A DNA stretch of 16,765 nt from an uncultured Frankineae bacterium (GTDB lineage Bacteria; Actinomycetota; Actinomycetes; Mycobacteriales; SCTD01), in the NCBI GenBank assembly GCA_902805805.1, contig CADCUE010000036.1:1-16765 (forward strand), read 5' to 3'. The position numbers were made by a program, and so were the translations under genes. The notes beneath the pieces were generated by a model. The model saw only the letters and a program-made list of their open reading frames with translations. It ran no database searches and was not told where the DNA came from. Of the stretch, positions 1 to 7,117 are shown piece after piece. The stretch's first letter is position 1. Every line of letters begins with the position of its first letter.

Positions 1-1
1 C

Positions 2-259
2 GCGGTCCCTCCCCTGCCGCTGCTGGCCGAGCTCTGGGACCGCCAGGTCGACCCGGCCGACGAGCGCGCCCGGGCGGTCCTCGAGCAGGACCTCCGGTCC
101 GCCGAGACGCAGCTGTCGGCCTACCGCGCCGCCCTGCACGTGCGCCTGGCCGAGTCGACCGGTGAGCTGATCGCGCGCTACCGCTCGCAGCCCTCCCTGT
201 GCCTGAGCGCGCTGCCGCTGCAGCGCGCGGCCGGCAGTCGAGGACGACCGGGTGCGTGA
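2..259 (+). CDS. C-terminal part of an unrecognised protein (truncated by window edge)
   Basis: An open frame runs in from the window edge and ends at TGA 257-259, giving 85 residues. G/C-rich third positions and an amphipathic, helix-like composition (ELWDRQVD, DLRSAETQLSAYRAAL, ELIARYRS) suggest real coding sequence rather than a chance frame. No domain, catalytic motif or membrane segment is visible, and I do not recognise the family. It lies 21 bases upstream of the small membrane protein gene at 281, on the same strand, so the two may be co-transcribed. The start lies outside the window. Confidence is moderate because only the tail is visible. Confidence 0.45.
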   Translation, partial: AVPPLPLLAELWDRQVDPADERARAVLEQDLRSAETQLSAYRAALHVRLAESTGELIARYRSQPSLCLSALPLQRAAGSRGRPGA

Positions 260-280
260 GCCTGGCGCCTGGCGGGGACG

Positions 281-529
281 ATGGTGAGCGTGTCCGTTCT
301 CCTGCTCGCGCTGCTCGTGCCCCTGGGGCTGCTCGCGCTGATGCTGGGCATGGAGCGCGTGGAGCGCCCGCTGCGCGTCGACTCGGTGAGCGAGCAGCTC
401 GAGCAGTTCCTCGAGCAGGCCCGCCCCGAGGAGGTGGAGACGTTCGTCAGCCAGGGCTTCGCGCCCGCGCTCGAGCGCTACTGGCGGCGGCGGCGGATCG
501 CCCGGCTGCTGCCGGGGCGCGCCCGCTAG
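281..529 (+). CDS. Small single-pass membrane protein of unknown function
   Basis: This encodes 82 residues. Residues 3-23 form one strongly hydrophobic segment (VSVLLLALLVPLGLLALML). A charged cytoplasmic-type region follows, with acidic helices (SEQLEQFLEQARPEEVETF) and a very basic end (RYWRRRRIARLL). That layout suits a membrane-anchored small protein with a soluble C-terminal helix bundle. The start is ATG 281 or GTG 284. A GGGG stretch at 274-277 is better spaced for the GTG, so the protein may begin two residues later as usually numbered. It lies upstream of crp on the same strand. M. tuberculosis has a small putative membrane protein gene (Rv3675) beside crp, so this may be its positional counterpart, though I cannot confirm homology. 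Function unknown. Confidence 0.6.
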   Translation: MVSVSVLLLALLVPLGLLALMLGMERVERPLRVDSVSEQLEQFLEQARPEEVETFVSQGFAPALERYWRRRRIARLLPGRAR

Positions 530-573
530 GTCGAGGACCGCGTCCCGGGCCGGTCACGGTCGGTGCGGGTGGG

Positions 574-587
574 GTGACGTGGGACAC
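574..587 (+). promoter_or_regulatory. Possible CRP box upstream of crp
   Basis: The sequence reads GTGA, six bases, ACAC. The actinobacterial and E. coli Crp half-sites are roughly GTGA-N6-TCAC, so this matches seven of eight core positions. It lies about 50 bases before the crp start codon. M. tuberculosis Crp is known to bind its own promoter region, so autoregulation would make sense. One short degenerate site in GC-rich DNA can arise by chance. I saw no convincing -10/-35 pair nearby. Confidence 0.3.
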
Positions 588-637
588 TGGCCGCCGACAC
601 CGCGCCTCTCGGGGCCAGGACAGCAGGGGGAACGGTC

Positions 638-1324
638 GTGGACACCGCAGCCGACGACGCACTGGGCCGCGCCGGACTGTTCCAGGGCGTCGCCCCCGAG
701 GCGCGCCAGGCGCTGGCGTCGGCGCTGGAGCACAGCGACTACACCCGCGGCGAGACGGTGTTCAGCGAGGGCGAGCAGGGCGACTCGCTCTACATCGTCC
801 TGACCGGCAAGGTGAAGGTCGGCCGGCGGGCCGCCGACGGCCGCGAGAACATGCTGTCGGTCATGGGTCCGTCGGACATGTTCGGCGAGCTGTCGCTGTT
901 CGACCCCGGTCCGCGCACGGCGACGGCGACGGTCCTCACCGACGCGCGGCTGGCCTCGCTCGCCCACAGCGCCCTCCGGCCGTGGATCAACGACCGGCCG
1001 GAGATCTCCGAGCAGCTGCTGCGCGTGCTCGCCCGGCGCCTGCGGCGCACCAACGACGCCCTCGCCGACCTGATCTTCACCGACGTGCCGGGCCGCGTGG
1101 CCAAGGCCCTGCTCGGCCTGGCCGAGCGCTTCGGGACGCCCGAGGGCAACGGGGTGCGCGTCCACCACGACCTCACCCAGGAGGAGCTCGCCCAGCTCGT
1201 GGGGGCGTCCCGCGAGACCGTCAACAAGGCGCTCGCGGACTTCGCCTCCCGCGGCTGGATGCGCGTCGACTCGCGCGCCGTGACGATCCTCGACGCCGAC
1301 CGCCTGGCCCGCCGCGCCCGCTGA
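638..1324 (+). CDS. crp: Crp/Fnr-family cAMP receptor protein, global transcription regulator
   Basis: This is a 228-residue cAMP-binding transcription factor. The N-terminal cyclic-nucleotide-binding beta-roll (about 15-125) contains the phosphate-binding cassette GELSLF at 83-88 with E84, plus R93 and T94, the residues that hold cAMP in this family. A dimerisation helix follows (about 125-145). A C-terminal winged helix carries a clear HTH at about 179-202 ([20 protein letters not shown]). It closely resembles M. tuberculosis Crp (Rv3676) along its whole length, including the conserved [26 protein letters not shown] and [11 protein letters not shown] stretches, and both end in RLARRAR. The start is GTG 638, preceded by AGGGGG at 625-630 with a seven-base gap. 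It is convergent with a nucleotide cyclase gene, a plausible source of its ligand. There are no Fe-S cysteines, so it is not an Fnr-type sensor. Confidence 0.95.
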   Translation: MDTAADDALGRAGLFQGVAPEARQALASALEHSDYTRGETVFSEGEQGDSLYIVLTGKVKVGRRAADGRENMLSVMGPSDMFGELSLFDPGPRTATATVLTDARLASLAHSALRPWINDRPEISEQLLRVLARRLRRTNDALADLIFTDVPGRVAKALLGLAERFGTPEGNGVRVHHDLTQEELAQLVGASRETVNKALADFASRGWMRVDSRAVTILDADRLARRAR

Positions 1325-1348
1325 CCGCCCGCTGACCGCCCGCCGACC
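1316..1348. repeat. Three tandem copies of an 11-base unit spanning the crp stop codon
   Basis: The unit GCCCGCTGACC occurs at 1316-1326 and 1327-1337, with a third copy at 1338-1348 carrying one change (GCCCGCCGACC). The first copy holds the crp TGA (1322-1324). The repeat fills most of the 30-base gap between the convergent stop codons of crp and the cyclase gene. It looks like local slippage duplication. I see no hairpin typical of a terminator in it. Confidence 0.7.
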
Positions 1349-1354
1349 GGGGGC

Positions 1355-4300
1355 TCAGCGCGCCGGGACGCCGCCGTCGAGCAGCCGCTGGCTGGTGGCG
1401 ACCTCCGAGCGCTGGCCGGTGGAGCGGGCGGTCTCCAGTGCGGACTGCAGCGCCCGCTGTGCGCCCGTCTCGTCGCCGTGCGCCCGCAGCGCCGATCCGA
1501 GGGCCCGCAGCGCGAGCACCCGCGCGCGCACGTCCTCGGCGGGCGTGTCGACCGCCTCCCGCGCCGCGGCCACCGCCTCCGCGGTCCGGCCCAGCTGCAG
1601 CAGGATGCCGGCCCGGTGGGCCAGCGCCTGCCGTCGGGGGAACAGCAGCGCCGGGGTCGGCGACCCCGTCAGCGCGTGGTCCACCGTCGCCAGCGCCGCC
1701 TCCAGCTGCCCGCGGGCCCGCAGGACCTGCGCCCGCAGGACCTGCGCGCCGAGGTGCGCGTGCGGCTCGACCTCGAGCCCGGCGAGCAGCGCCGTCGCGC
1801 GGGAGGCGGCCCGCTCCGCGCCGTCCGGGTCGCCACCGTCGAGGCGTGCCCACCCGTTCGCGACGAGGGCCAGCGCGCCGACGAGCGGGTACGGCGCGGC
1901 GTCCGCCAGGTGCACGGCCCGGTCCAGCAGCGCGACGGCCTCCTGCGGCCGGTCGGCGCCGCGCGCGGCCGTTCCGGCGGCGACCAGCGCCAGCGCCTGC
2001 CCCCACCGGTCGTCCAGCTCGGCGAAGACGGTGCGCGCCTGCTCGGCCGTGACGGCTGCCGTCTCCACCTCGCCGAGCTCGGCGGCGGCGTAGGCGTCGA
2101 TCGTCTGCAGGACCGCGACCCCCCAGCGCTCACCGGCCGCCTCGCCCAGGGCGAGGACCGACGAGGCGAGGGCGCGCGCCTGCGACAGCCGCCCCTGCAG
2201 CAGCCGGACGTAGCTCTCGGTCCCGGCGAGCCACGACAGCCCGCCGCTGTCCTCGAGCGAGGCGAACAGCGCCCGGGCCCGCTCGAGCACCGTCGTGGCC
2301 AGGGCGTAGTCGCCGCGGGTCGTGGCGCTCCACGCCAGGTGCTGCAGCGCCCAGGCCGCCCCCCGCAGATCGCCCACCTGCAGCGCCAGGTCGTGCGCCG
2401 ACCGGAAGCGCTCCTCCGCGTCGCGCAGCCGCCCGTCGAAGTGGTCGAGCAGCCCCAGCTCGCGCAGCGCCTCGGCGGTGAGGCGGTCGACGCCCGCGTC
2501 GCTGGCCGTGGCCAGGGCGGTGACCAGCGCGGCGCGCGCGGCGCCGCTCTGGCCGCGGCGGCGGCGGACCTCCCCCAGCACCACGTGCGCAGCGGCGCGC
2601 AGTTCCCCGTCTGCCGCGGACAGGGTCGCGCCGAGCTCGGTCTCCGCCTCCTCCAGCCGGTGCAGCCCGGCCAGCGCTCGGGCGTGCCGGACCTGCACCT
2701 CGGCGACCTGGGCGGGTGGCAGCGCAGGACCGTACGCCGGGGAGGCCAGCGCCAGCGCCCGTCGCAGCAGGACCTCGGCGGGCTCGTCCTCCTCCCGGGC
2801 GAGGGCCAGCGAGCCCAGCCGGGACAGGGCGGCGAAGGCGATCCCCCTCGCCTGCCAGGCCGGGTCGTCCGCGGGCAGGCCCATCTCGGCCGCCAGCTGC
2901 ACGGCGCGCTCGCCCTGGCTCGCCACCAGGCTGTCCGCGTCGCCGGACCGGCCGGACCCGGTCGACGTGCGCTCAGCTGCGGCCCAGGCCGCGGCGGCCC
3001 CGTGCCGCCGGGCGCGCTCGGCCTTGGCCAGCCCGGCGTACGCGACGTCGCGCACCAGGGTGTGCCCGAAGCGGTAGCTCCCGTCGGCCTCGGGCACGCC
3101 GTCGGACTCGAGCAGCCGCCGGTCCACCAGCTCGTCCACGGCGGCCCGCACGACGGCGGGATCGCCGTGCCCGCTGGCCCGGCCGACGGCGAGCAGCCCG
3201 GGGACCGTGACCCGCAGACCGAGGACGCTCGCATCGCGCAGCACGCCCTTCGTGGCGCCGTCCAGCCGGTCGATGCGGGCCGCCAGCACCGCCTGCACCC
3301 CGGCCGGCAGCACCCCCTCCGGCAGCTGGCCCCTGAGCACCCAGCGCGCGCCGTCGCGCACCAGCGCTCCGCGGTCGACGAGCAGGTGCAGCAGCTCGGC
3401 GAGGAAGAACGGGTTGCCCTGCGCCCGGGCCAGCAGCGCGGAGCGCACGGCCACGTCGAGGTCGTCGGTCGGCGTGCCGAGGTAGGCGCGCAGCAGCCGC
3501 TCGGTCGCCGCCTCCTCCAGCGGCAGCACCGGCAGCACCTCGACACCGGGCAGCCCGCGCCACCACGGCCCGTCGCCGCCCCGGGCCCGCAGGTCGAGCA
3601 TCTCGGGGCGGCCGGCGGCCAGCAGCAGCACCCGACCCCGCGTCTGCGAGGCGACGTCCAGCACCCCGTCCAGCATGATCGGCGTGCCCCAGTGGACGTC
3701 GTCGAGCACGAGCAGCAGCGGTCCCTCGGCCGCCAGCGCGGTGAACAGCGCGGCGACCGCCGCGCGCACCAGATCGCCTCCGGCGGACGAGCCGGGGGTC
3801 GCGGGCTCCCGCGGGCTGATCACCGGCTCCACCTCGAGGCCGAGCAGCGCCCGCAGGGGCTCGGCCATGGCCGGCAGGTCCAGCCGGGCGACGGTGCGGG
3901 CCAGGCGCTCGCGCGCGGTGTCCGGGTCGTCGGTCTCGTCGATGCCGCAGGCGGTGCGCACCATGTCGGCCACCGCCGACAGGTCGCGGCCCTCGCCGTA
4001 CGGCGCGCAGCGGCCCCACAGCGCACGCGTGTCGGGCAGCTCGCCGTGGAAGCGGGACAGCTCCTGCGCCAGGCGGGTCTTGCCGACGCCGGCGTCCCCG
4101 GAGACGAGGACCGTGCGCGGCGACTCGCGGTCGGCGACGTCGAGCAGGCGACCCACGAGCAGGCCGAGCTCGGCGTCGCGCCCGATCATCGGCGCCTCGT
4201 CGCCGAGACCCAGCCGGCTCGCGGACGCCGAGCGCAGACCGACCAGCTCGTACGCCGTCACCGGCTCGCGCTTGCCCTTCAGGCGCAGCGGCGTGAGGGC

Positions 4301-4879
4301 GCGCCAGGAGGCGGCGTACATGGTCGCGAGAGCGGTGTCCCGGCCGGCGTAGACCGCGCCGACGCCCGCGGCGTCGGACAGGCGGGCAGCGGTGTTCACG
4401 GTGTCGCCGATGACGGTGTAGGACAGCGAGGCCTGCACCCCCGCGACGACCTCGCCGGTGTTCACACCGACCCGCAGGCCCAGCCGGCGGCCGCCGCCGC
4501 TCTCCTCCTCGACGACCCGGCGCACCGCCGACTGCATGTGCGCTGCGGCGCGCACGGCGCGCTCGGCGTCGTCCTCGTGGGCGGTGGGGGCGCCGAACAC
4601 CGCCATCAGGCCGTCGCCGGTCAGCTTGTCGACGTGCCCCCCGAACGCCGCGACCGCGCCGGCGAGCGTGGCCAGCACCCGGTCGGTGACGACGCCGACC
4701 CGCTCGGGGTCGAGGTCCTCGGACCAGCTGGTGAAGTCCGACAGGTCGCCGAACAGCACCGTCACGACCCGGCGCTCGGTCTCGGTCTCGGCGCCGACCG
4801 AGGCGGGCAGCGCGATCCCGCAGGCGAAGCAGAAGCGGGCGCCGGGCACCGTGGGGGTCGCGCAGGACGGGCAGGTCAC
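1355..4879 (-). CDS. Class III nucleotide (adenylate) cyclase fused to AAA ATPase and TPR-like repeats
   Basis: This is a 1174-residue multidomain signalling protein, probably making cAMP in the cytoplasm. In order: a Cys4 zinc ribbon (C3, C6, C17, C20); a class III cyclase domain (about 36-215); an ATPase domain of the STAND/MalT type (about 228-500) with Walker A GDAGVGKT at 261-268 and Walker B LLLVLDDVHW at 388-397; then a long Ala/Leu/Arg-rich helical region resembling TPR repeats to the end. The cyclase has all canonical residues: metal-binding D45 and D89, substrate-selecting K85 and T155 (a pattern typical of adenylate cyclases), and transition-state N162 and R166. Unlike similar mycobacterial cyclase-ATPase proteins, it has no C-terminal LuxR HTH. 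I chose GTG 4879 because it overlaps the upstream MBL stop as GTGA, has GGAG six bases before it, and starts directly at the zinc ribbon. A longer ATG start at 4936 would lie inside the MBL gene. It is the last gene of the minus-strand operon and convergent with crp. Confidence 0.88.
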   Translation of the reverse strand: MTCPSCATPTVPGARFCFACGIALPASVGAETETERRVVTVLFGDLSDFTSWSEDLDPERVGVVTDRVLATLAGAVAAFGGHVDKLTGDGLMAVFGAPTAHEDDAERAVRAAAHMQSAVRRVVEEESGGGRRLGLRVGVNTGEVVAGVQASLSYTVIGDTVNTAARLSDAAGVGAVYAGRDTALATMYAASWRALTPLRLKGKREPVTAYELVGLRSASASRLGLGDEAPMIGRDAELGLLVGRLLDVADRESPRTVLVSGDAGVGKTRLAQELSRFHGELPDTRALWGRCAPYGEGRDLSAVADMVRTACGIDETDDPDTARERLARTVARLDLPAMAEPLRALLGLEVEPVISPREPATPGSSAGGDLVRAAVAALFTALAAEGPLLLVLDDVHWGTPIMLDGVLDVASQTRGRVLLLAAGRPEMLDLRARGGDGPWWRGLPGVEVLPVLPLEEAATERLLRAYLGTPTDDLDVAVRSALLARAQGNPFFLAELLHLLVDRGALVRDGARWVLRGQLPEGVLPAGVQAVLAARIDRLDGATKGVLRDASVLGLRVTVPGLLAVGRASGHGDPAVVRAAVDELVDRRLLESDGVPEADGSYRFGHTLVRDVAYAGLAKAERARRHGAAAAWAAAERTSTGSGRSGDADSLVASQGERAVQLAAEMGLPADDPAWQARGIAFAALSRLGSLALAREEDEPAEVLLRRALALASPAYGPALPPAQVAEVQVRHARALAGLHRLEEAETELGATLSAADGELRAAAHVVLGEVRRRRGQSGAARAALVTALATASDAGVDRLTAEALRELGLLDHFDGRLRDAEERFRSAHDLALQVGDLRGAAWALQHLAWSATTRGDYALATTVLERARALFASLEDSGGLSWLAGTESYVRLLQGRLSQARALASSVLALGEAAGERWGVAVLQTIDAYAAAELGEVETAAVTAEQARTVFAELDDRWGQALALVAAGTAARGADRPQEAVALLDRAVHLADAAPYPLVGALALVANGWARLDGGDPDGAERAASRATALLAGLEVEPHAHLGAQVLRAQVLRARGQLEAALATVDHALTGSPTPALLFPRRQALAHRAGILLQLGRTAEAVAAAREAVDTPAEDVRARVLALRALGSALRAHGDETGAQRALQSALETARSTGQRSEVATSQRLLDGGVPAR

Positions 4880-5625
4880 GGGTGCTCCCGCAGGTGCGCG
4901 AGCTGCGCGCGGACCGACAGGGTCGCGGCCGGCCACAGGCTGCGGTCGACGTCGGCGTACACCGTCTCCACCACCTGCCGGGCGGTGGTCGCCCCGGCGG
5001 CGACGGCGGCGCGGACCTGCTCGAGCCGCTGCTCGCGGTGGGCGAGGTAGTGCTCGGCCGCGGCGCCGGCGCTCTCGAGCTCCGGTCCGTGACCGGGCAG
5101 CACGGTGAGCCCGCCGAGCTCGCGGAGCCGGCGCAGCGAGCCGAGGTAGTCGCCGAGGACGCCGTCGGGGTGGGCGACCACGGTCGTCCCGCGGCCGAGG
5201 ACCGTGTCACCGGTCAGGACGGCGTCGTCGAGCACGAACGACAGGGAGTCCGACGTGTGCCCCGGGGTCGCCCAGACCCGCAGCTCCAGCCCGCCCCCGA
5301 CGACGACGTCGCCCTCGCCGAGGCCCTGCTCGCCGAGCCGGTGCGCCGGGTCGAGCGCCCGCACCGGAGCGCCGGTGAGCTCGGCGAAGCGGCGGGCGCC
5401 CTCGCTGTGGTCGGCGTGGCCGTGCGTGAGCAGCACGACGTCGACCGGTCCGAGCGCCGCGACCTCCGCCAGGTGGCTCTCGATCGCGGGCCCCGGGTCG
5501 ACGACGACGGCGCTCTCGCATCCTGCCGCCCGCAGGACCCAGGTGTTGGTGCCGTCGAGCGTCATCGGCCCCGGGTTGGGCGCGAGCACGACCCCGGCCG
5601 AGCCGGTGACCGGACGCAACGGCAT
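4876..5625 (-). CDS. Metallo-beta-lactamase-fold hydrolase (LACTB2-like)
   Basis: This 249-residue soluble hydrolase belongs to the MBL superfamily. The metal ligands are complete: H68-x-H70-x-D72-H73 (THGHADH), H123 (TPGHTSDS), D140 (LTGDTVLG) and H179 (PGHGPE). The N-terminal APNPGPMTLDGTNTW segment and the small C-terminal helical domain (about 190-249, ending LSVRAQLAHLREHP) are typical of LACTB2-like proteins, some of which are endoribonucleases; the substrate here is unknown. The positional homologue in M. tuberculosis is Rv3677c, next to crp. The ATG start lies five bases after the NUDIX stop codon, with GGGGAG about nine bases upstream. Its stop overlaps the cyclase GTG by four bases, so the two are probably translationally coupled. 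Confidence 0.9.
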   Translation of the reverse strand: MPLRPVTGSAGVVLAPNPGPMTLDGTNTWVLRAAGCESAVVVDPGPAIESHLAEVAALGPVDVVLLTHGHADHSEGARRFAELTGAPVRALDPAHRLGEQGLGEGDVVVGGGLELRVWATPGHTSDSLSFVLDDAVLTGDTVLGRGTTVVAHPDGVLGDYLGSLRRLRELGGLTVLPGHGPELESAGAAAEHYLAHREQRLEQVRAAVAAGATTARQVVETVYADVDRSLWPAATLSVRAQLAHLREHP

Positions 5626-5630
5626 GTCGA

Positions 5631-6422
5631 TCAGCTCCCCGGCTCGGACGCTTCCGGATCGGTCACGAGGCGGACCTCGCCGTCGTGCACCTCGACGCGG
5701 GGCAGGACCCGGCGGATCCGCCGCTCAGCGGCGAGCGCCGCCTCGACGTCGTCGTGCGCCGCGAGATCCCGCAGCACGGCGACCGTCGGCGGCATGAGGC
5801 GCAGGCCCTGCGCCAGGGCGTCGGCGGGCCGCACCCACAGCCGCAGGTCGGCCTCGGTGCCGGCCGCCCGGCAGATCTGGCCCTGCGGCATGCGCGCGGC
5901 GAAGAAGCGCGTGTCGAAGCGCTTGACCTCCACCTCCGGGGTCACCCAGTGCGCCAGCGGCCGCAGCAGGTCGGCCCGCAGCACCAGCCCCCGGCGGGCC
6001 AGCAGCTCGGACAGCGACTGCTCCCGGGCCTCGAGCGCTTCGCGCTCGGCCTCCCACTCGTCGGTGCTGACGTCGTCCAGCACCTCGTCGGCGGTCCGGC
6101 CGGCCAGCAGGACGCCGGACTCCTCGAACGTCTCGCGCACGGCGGTGCAGACCAGGGCGCGGGCCAGCGGCTCGTCGCACCCGAAGGCCCGCGCCCAGGC
6201 CGACGGCGGCGGTCCGGCCCAGGCCAGGTCGGGGGCACCGGCGTCGGCGACGTCCACCGAGCCGCCCGGGAAGACGTGCATCCCCCCGGCGAAGGCCATG
6301 CCGCGCACCCGCCGCAGGAGGTAGACCTCCGGGCCGCCCGGAGCGTCGCGCAGCAGCGCGATGGTGGCCGCGTCCCGGGTCGGCGCCGGCGAGGAGCCGG
6401 GCGAGGTGGAGGGGAGCGCCAC
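5631..6422 (-). CDS. NUDIX hydrolase with a split Nudix box (NUDT19-like)
   Basis: This is a 263-residue NUDIX-fold hydrolase, expected to cleave a nucleoside diphosphate linked to another group; the substrate is unknown. The usual box G-x5-E-x7-REx2EExG is interrupted. FPGGSVD lies at 51-57, but the catalytic helix RETFEESG lies at 96-103, so roughly 28 extra residues are inserted. This arrangement is known from NUDT19-type proteins, some of which act on CoA derivatives. The metal-binding glutamates E97, E100 and E101 are present; the early box glutamate is not in its usual place. The start is GTG 6422, sharing one base with the RidA TAG stop (TAGTG), so the genes are tightly coupled. A Nudix gene at this spot is an addition relative to the M. 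tuberculosis order. Confidence 0.87.
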   Translation of the reverse strand: MALPSTSPGSSPAPTRDAATIALLRDAPGGPEVYLLRRVRGMAFAGGMHVFPGGSVDVADAGAPDLAWAGPPPSAWARAFGCDEPLARALVCTAVRETFEESGVLLAGRTADEVLDDVSTDEWEAEREALEAREQSLSELLARRGLVLRADLLRPLAHWVTPEVEVKRFDTRFFAARMPQGQICRAAGTEADLRLWVRPADALAQGLRLMPPTVAVLRDLAAHDDVEAALAAERRIRRVLPRVEVHDGEVRLVTDPEASEPGS

Positions 6423-6889
6423 TAGCGGACCTCGACGACCAGCTCGACCTCGACCGGCGCGTCCAGCGGGAGGGACGCGACACCGACGGCCGAGCGGGCG
6501 TGCTGCCCCGCCTCGCCGAACAGCTCGCCGAGCAGCTCCGAGGCGCCGTTGACGACCCCCGGCTGACCGGTGAACTCGGGCACCGACGCGACGTACCCGA
6601 CGACCCGGACGAGGCGCACGACGCTCTCCAGGCCCACCAGGGCGTCGATGGCAGCGAGCCCGTTGAGCGCGCAGCGGCCCGCCAGCTCCTTGGCCTGCTC
6701 GGGGGTGACCAGCGCGCCGACCTTGCCGACCAGGGGCAGCGCGCCCTCGACCATGGGCAGCTGCCCCGAGGTGAAGACGAGGTCCCCGGTCCGGACGGCG
6801 GGGACGTACGCGCCGACGGGCGGCACGACGGCCGGCAGCTCGAGCCCGAGCTCGGCGAGCCGGTCCCGCACGCTCGCACCCGAGGTCAC
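6422..6889 (-). CDS. RidA/YjgF/YER057c-family protein
   Basis: This 155-residue protein has the single alpha+beta RidA domain, a family of trimeric cytosolic proteins, many of which deaminate reactive enamine/imine intermediates. Visible features are GDLVFTSGQLPM near 35-46, the internal RLVRVVGYVAS strand, and ARSAVGVASLP with R132, which aligns with the catalytic arginine of active RidA members. The end VEVELVVEV is typical of the last beta strand. It corresponds in position to M. tuberculosis Rv3678c. The start is GTG 6889, overlapping the DUF4177 stop as GTGA. A much longer frame reading through from upstream lacks family similarity before this point. The substrate is not known. Confidence 0.9.
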   Translation of the reverse strand: MTSGASVRDRLAELGLELPAVVPPVGAYVPAVRTGDLVFTSGQLPMVEGALPLVGKVGALVTPEQAKELAGRCALNGLAAIDALVGLESVVRLVRVVGYVASVPEFTGQPGVVNGASELLGELFGEAGQHARSAVGVASLPLDAPVEVELVVEVR

Positions 6890-7044
6890 GGCTTGGCCCG
6901 CTTGAGGTAGGCGACCAGCTGGTCCCCGCCGCCGGGCCCCGGGATCACCTGCACCAGCTCCCAGCCGTCCTCTCCCCAGCTGTCGAGGATCTGCTTCGTC
7001 GCGTGGACGAGCAGGGGAACCGTCGCGTACTCCCACTTCTGCAT
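6886..7044 (-). CDS. DUF4177 small protein
   Basis: This encodes 52 residues, starting MQKWEYATVPLL and containing ILDSWGEDGWELVQVIPG, then LVAYLKRAKP. The 'KWEY..' start and the 'GxxGWELVxV' core are the hallmarks of DUF4177, a small beta-rich domain of unknown role. M. tuberculosis has the matching small gene Rv3678A between the RidA and ArsA-like genes. ATG 7044 comes six bases after a TACCCT -10 element, so the transcript is probably leaderless and this is the first gene of the minus-strand operon. Its stop overlaps the RidA start by four bases. Confidence 0.88.
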   Translation of the reverse strand: MQKWEYATVPLLVHATKQILDSWGEDGWELVQVIPGPGGGDQLVAYLKRAKP

Positions 7045-7050
7045 GCGCGC

Positions 7051-7056
7051 AGGGTA
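7051..7056 (-). promoter_or_regulatory. -10 element of the DUF4177-RidA-NUDIX-MBL-cyclase operon (leaderless)
   Basis: Read on the minus strand this is TACCCT, matching the actinobacterial sigma-A -10 consensus TAnnnT. Only six bases (GCGCGC) separate it from ATG 7044, so transcription should begin at or next to the start codon. No clear -35 was seen. The 73-base gap 7045-7117 is shared with the divergent promoter of the DUF4178 operon. Confidence 0.6.
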
Positions 7057-7105
7057 TCGACCCCGCCGTCTGCGCGACGCGTGCCCGACGGGAGCCCCGC
7101 GCCGT

Positions 7106-7111
7106 TAGGGT
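7106..7111 (+). promoter_or_regulatory. -10 element of the DUF4178-to-aminopropyltransferase operon (leaderless)
   Basis: TAGGGT lies six bases before GTG 7118, matching TAnnnT. No ribosome-binding site could fit, so a leaderless mRNA starting at the GTG is likely. The -35 region is not recognisable. It is about 50 bases from, and divergent to, the -10 element of the DUF4177 operon. Confidence 0.6.
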
Positions 7112-7117
7112 CAGGTC

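Noticed and set aside
1478..5050. A 1190-codon open frame antisense to the cyclase gene
   Set aside because: It mirrors a gene with clear domains and catalytic residues. Stop codons are rare on both strands in such GC-rich DNA, and the product is low-complexity Arg/Gly/Gln-rich with no recognisable motif.
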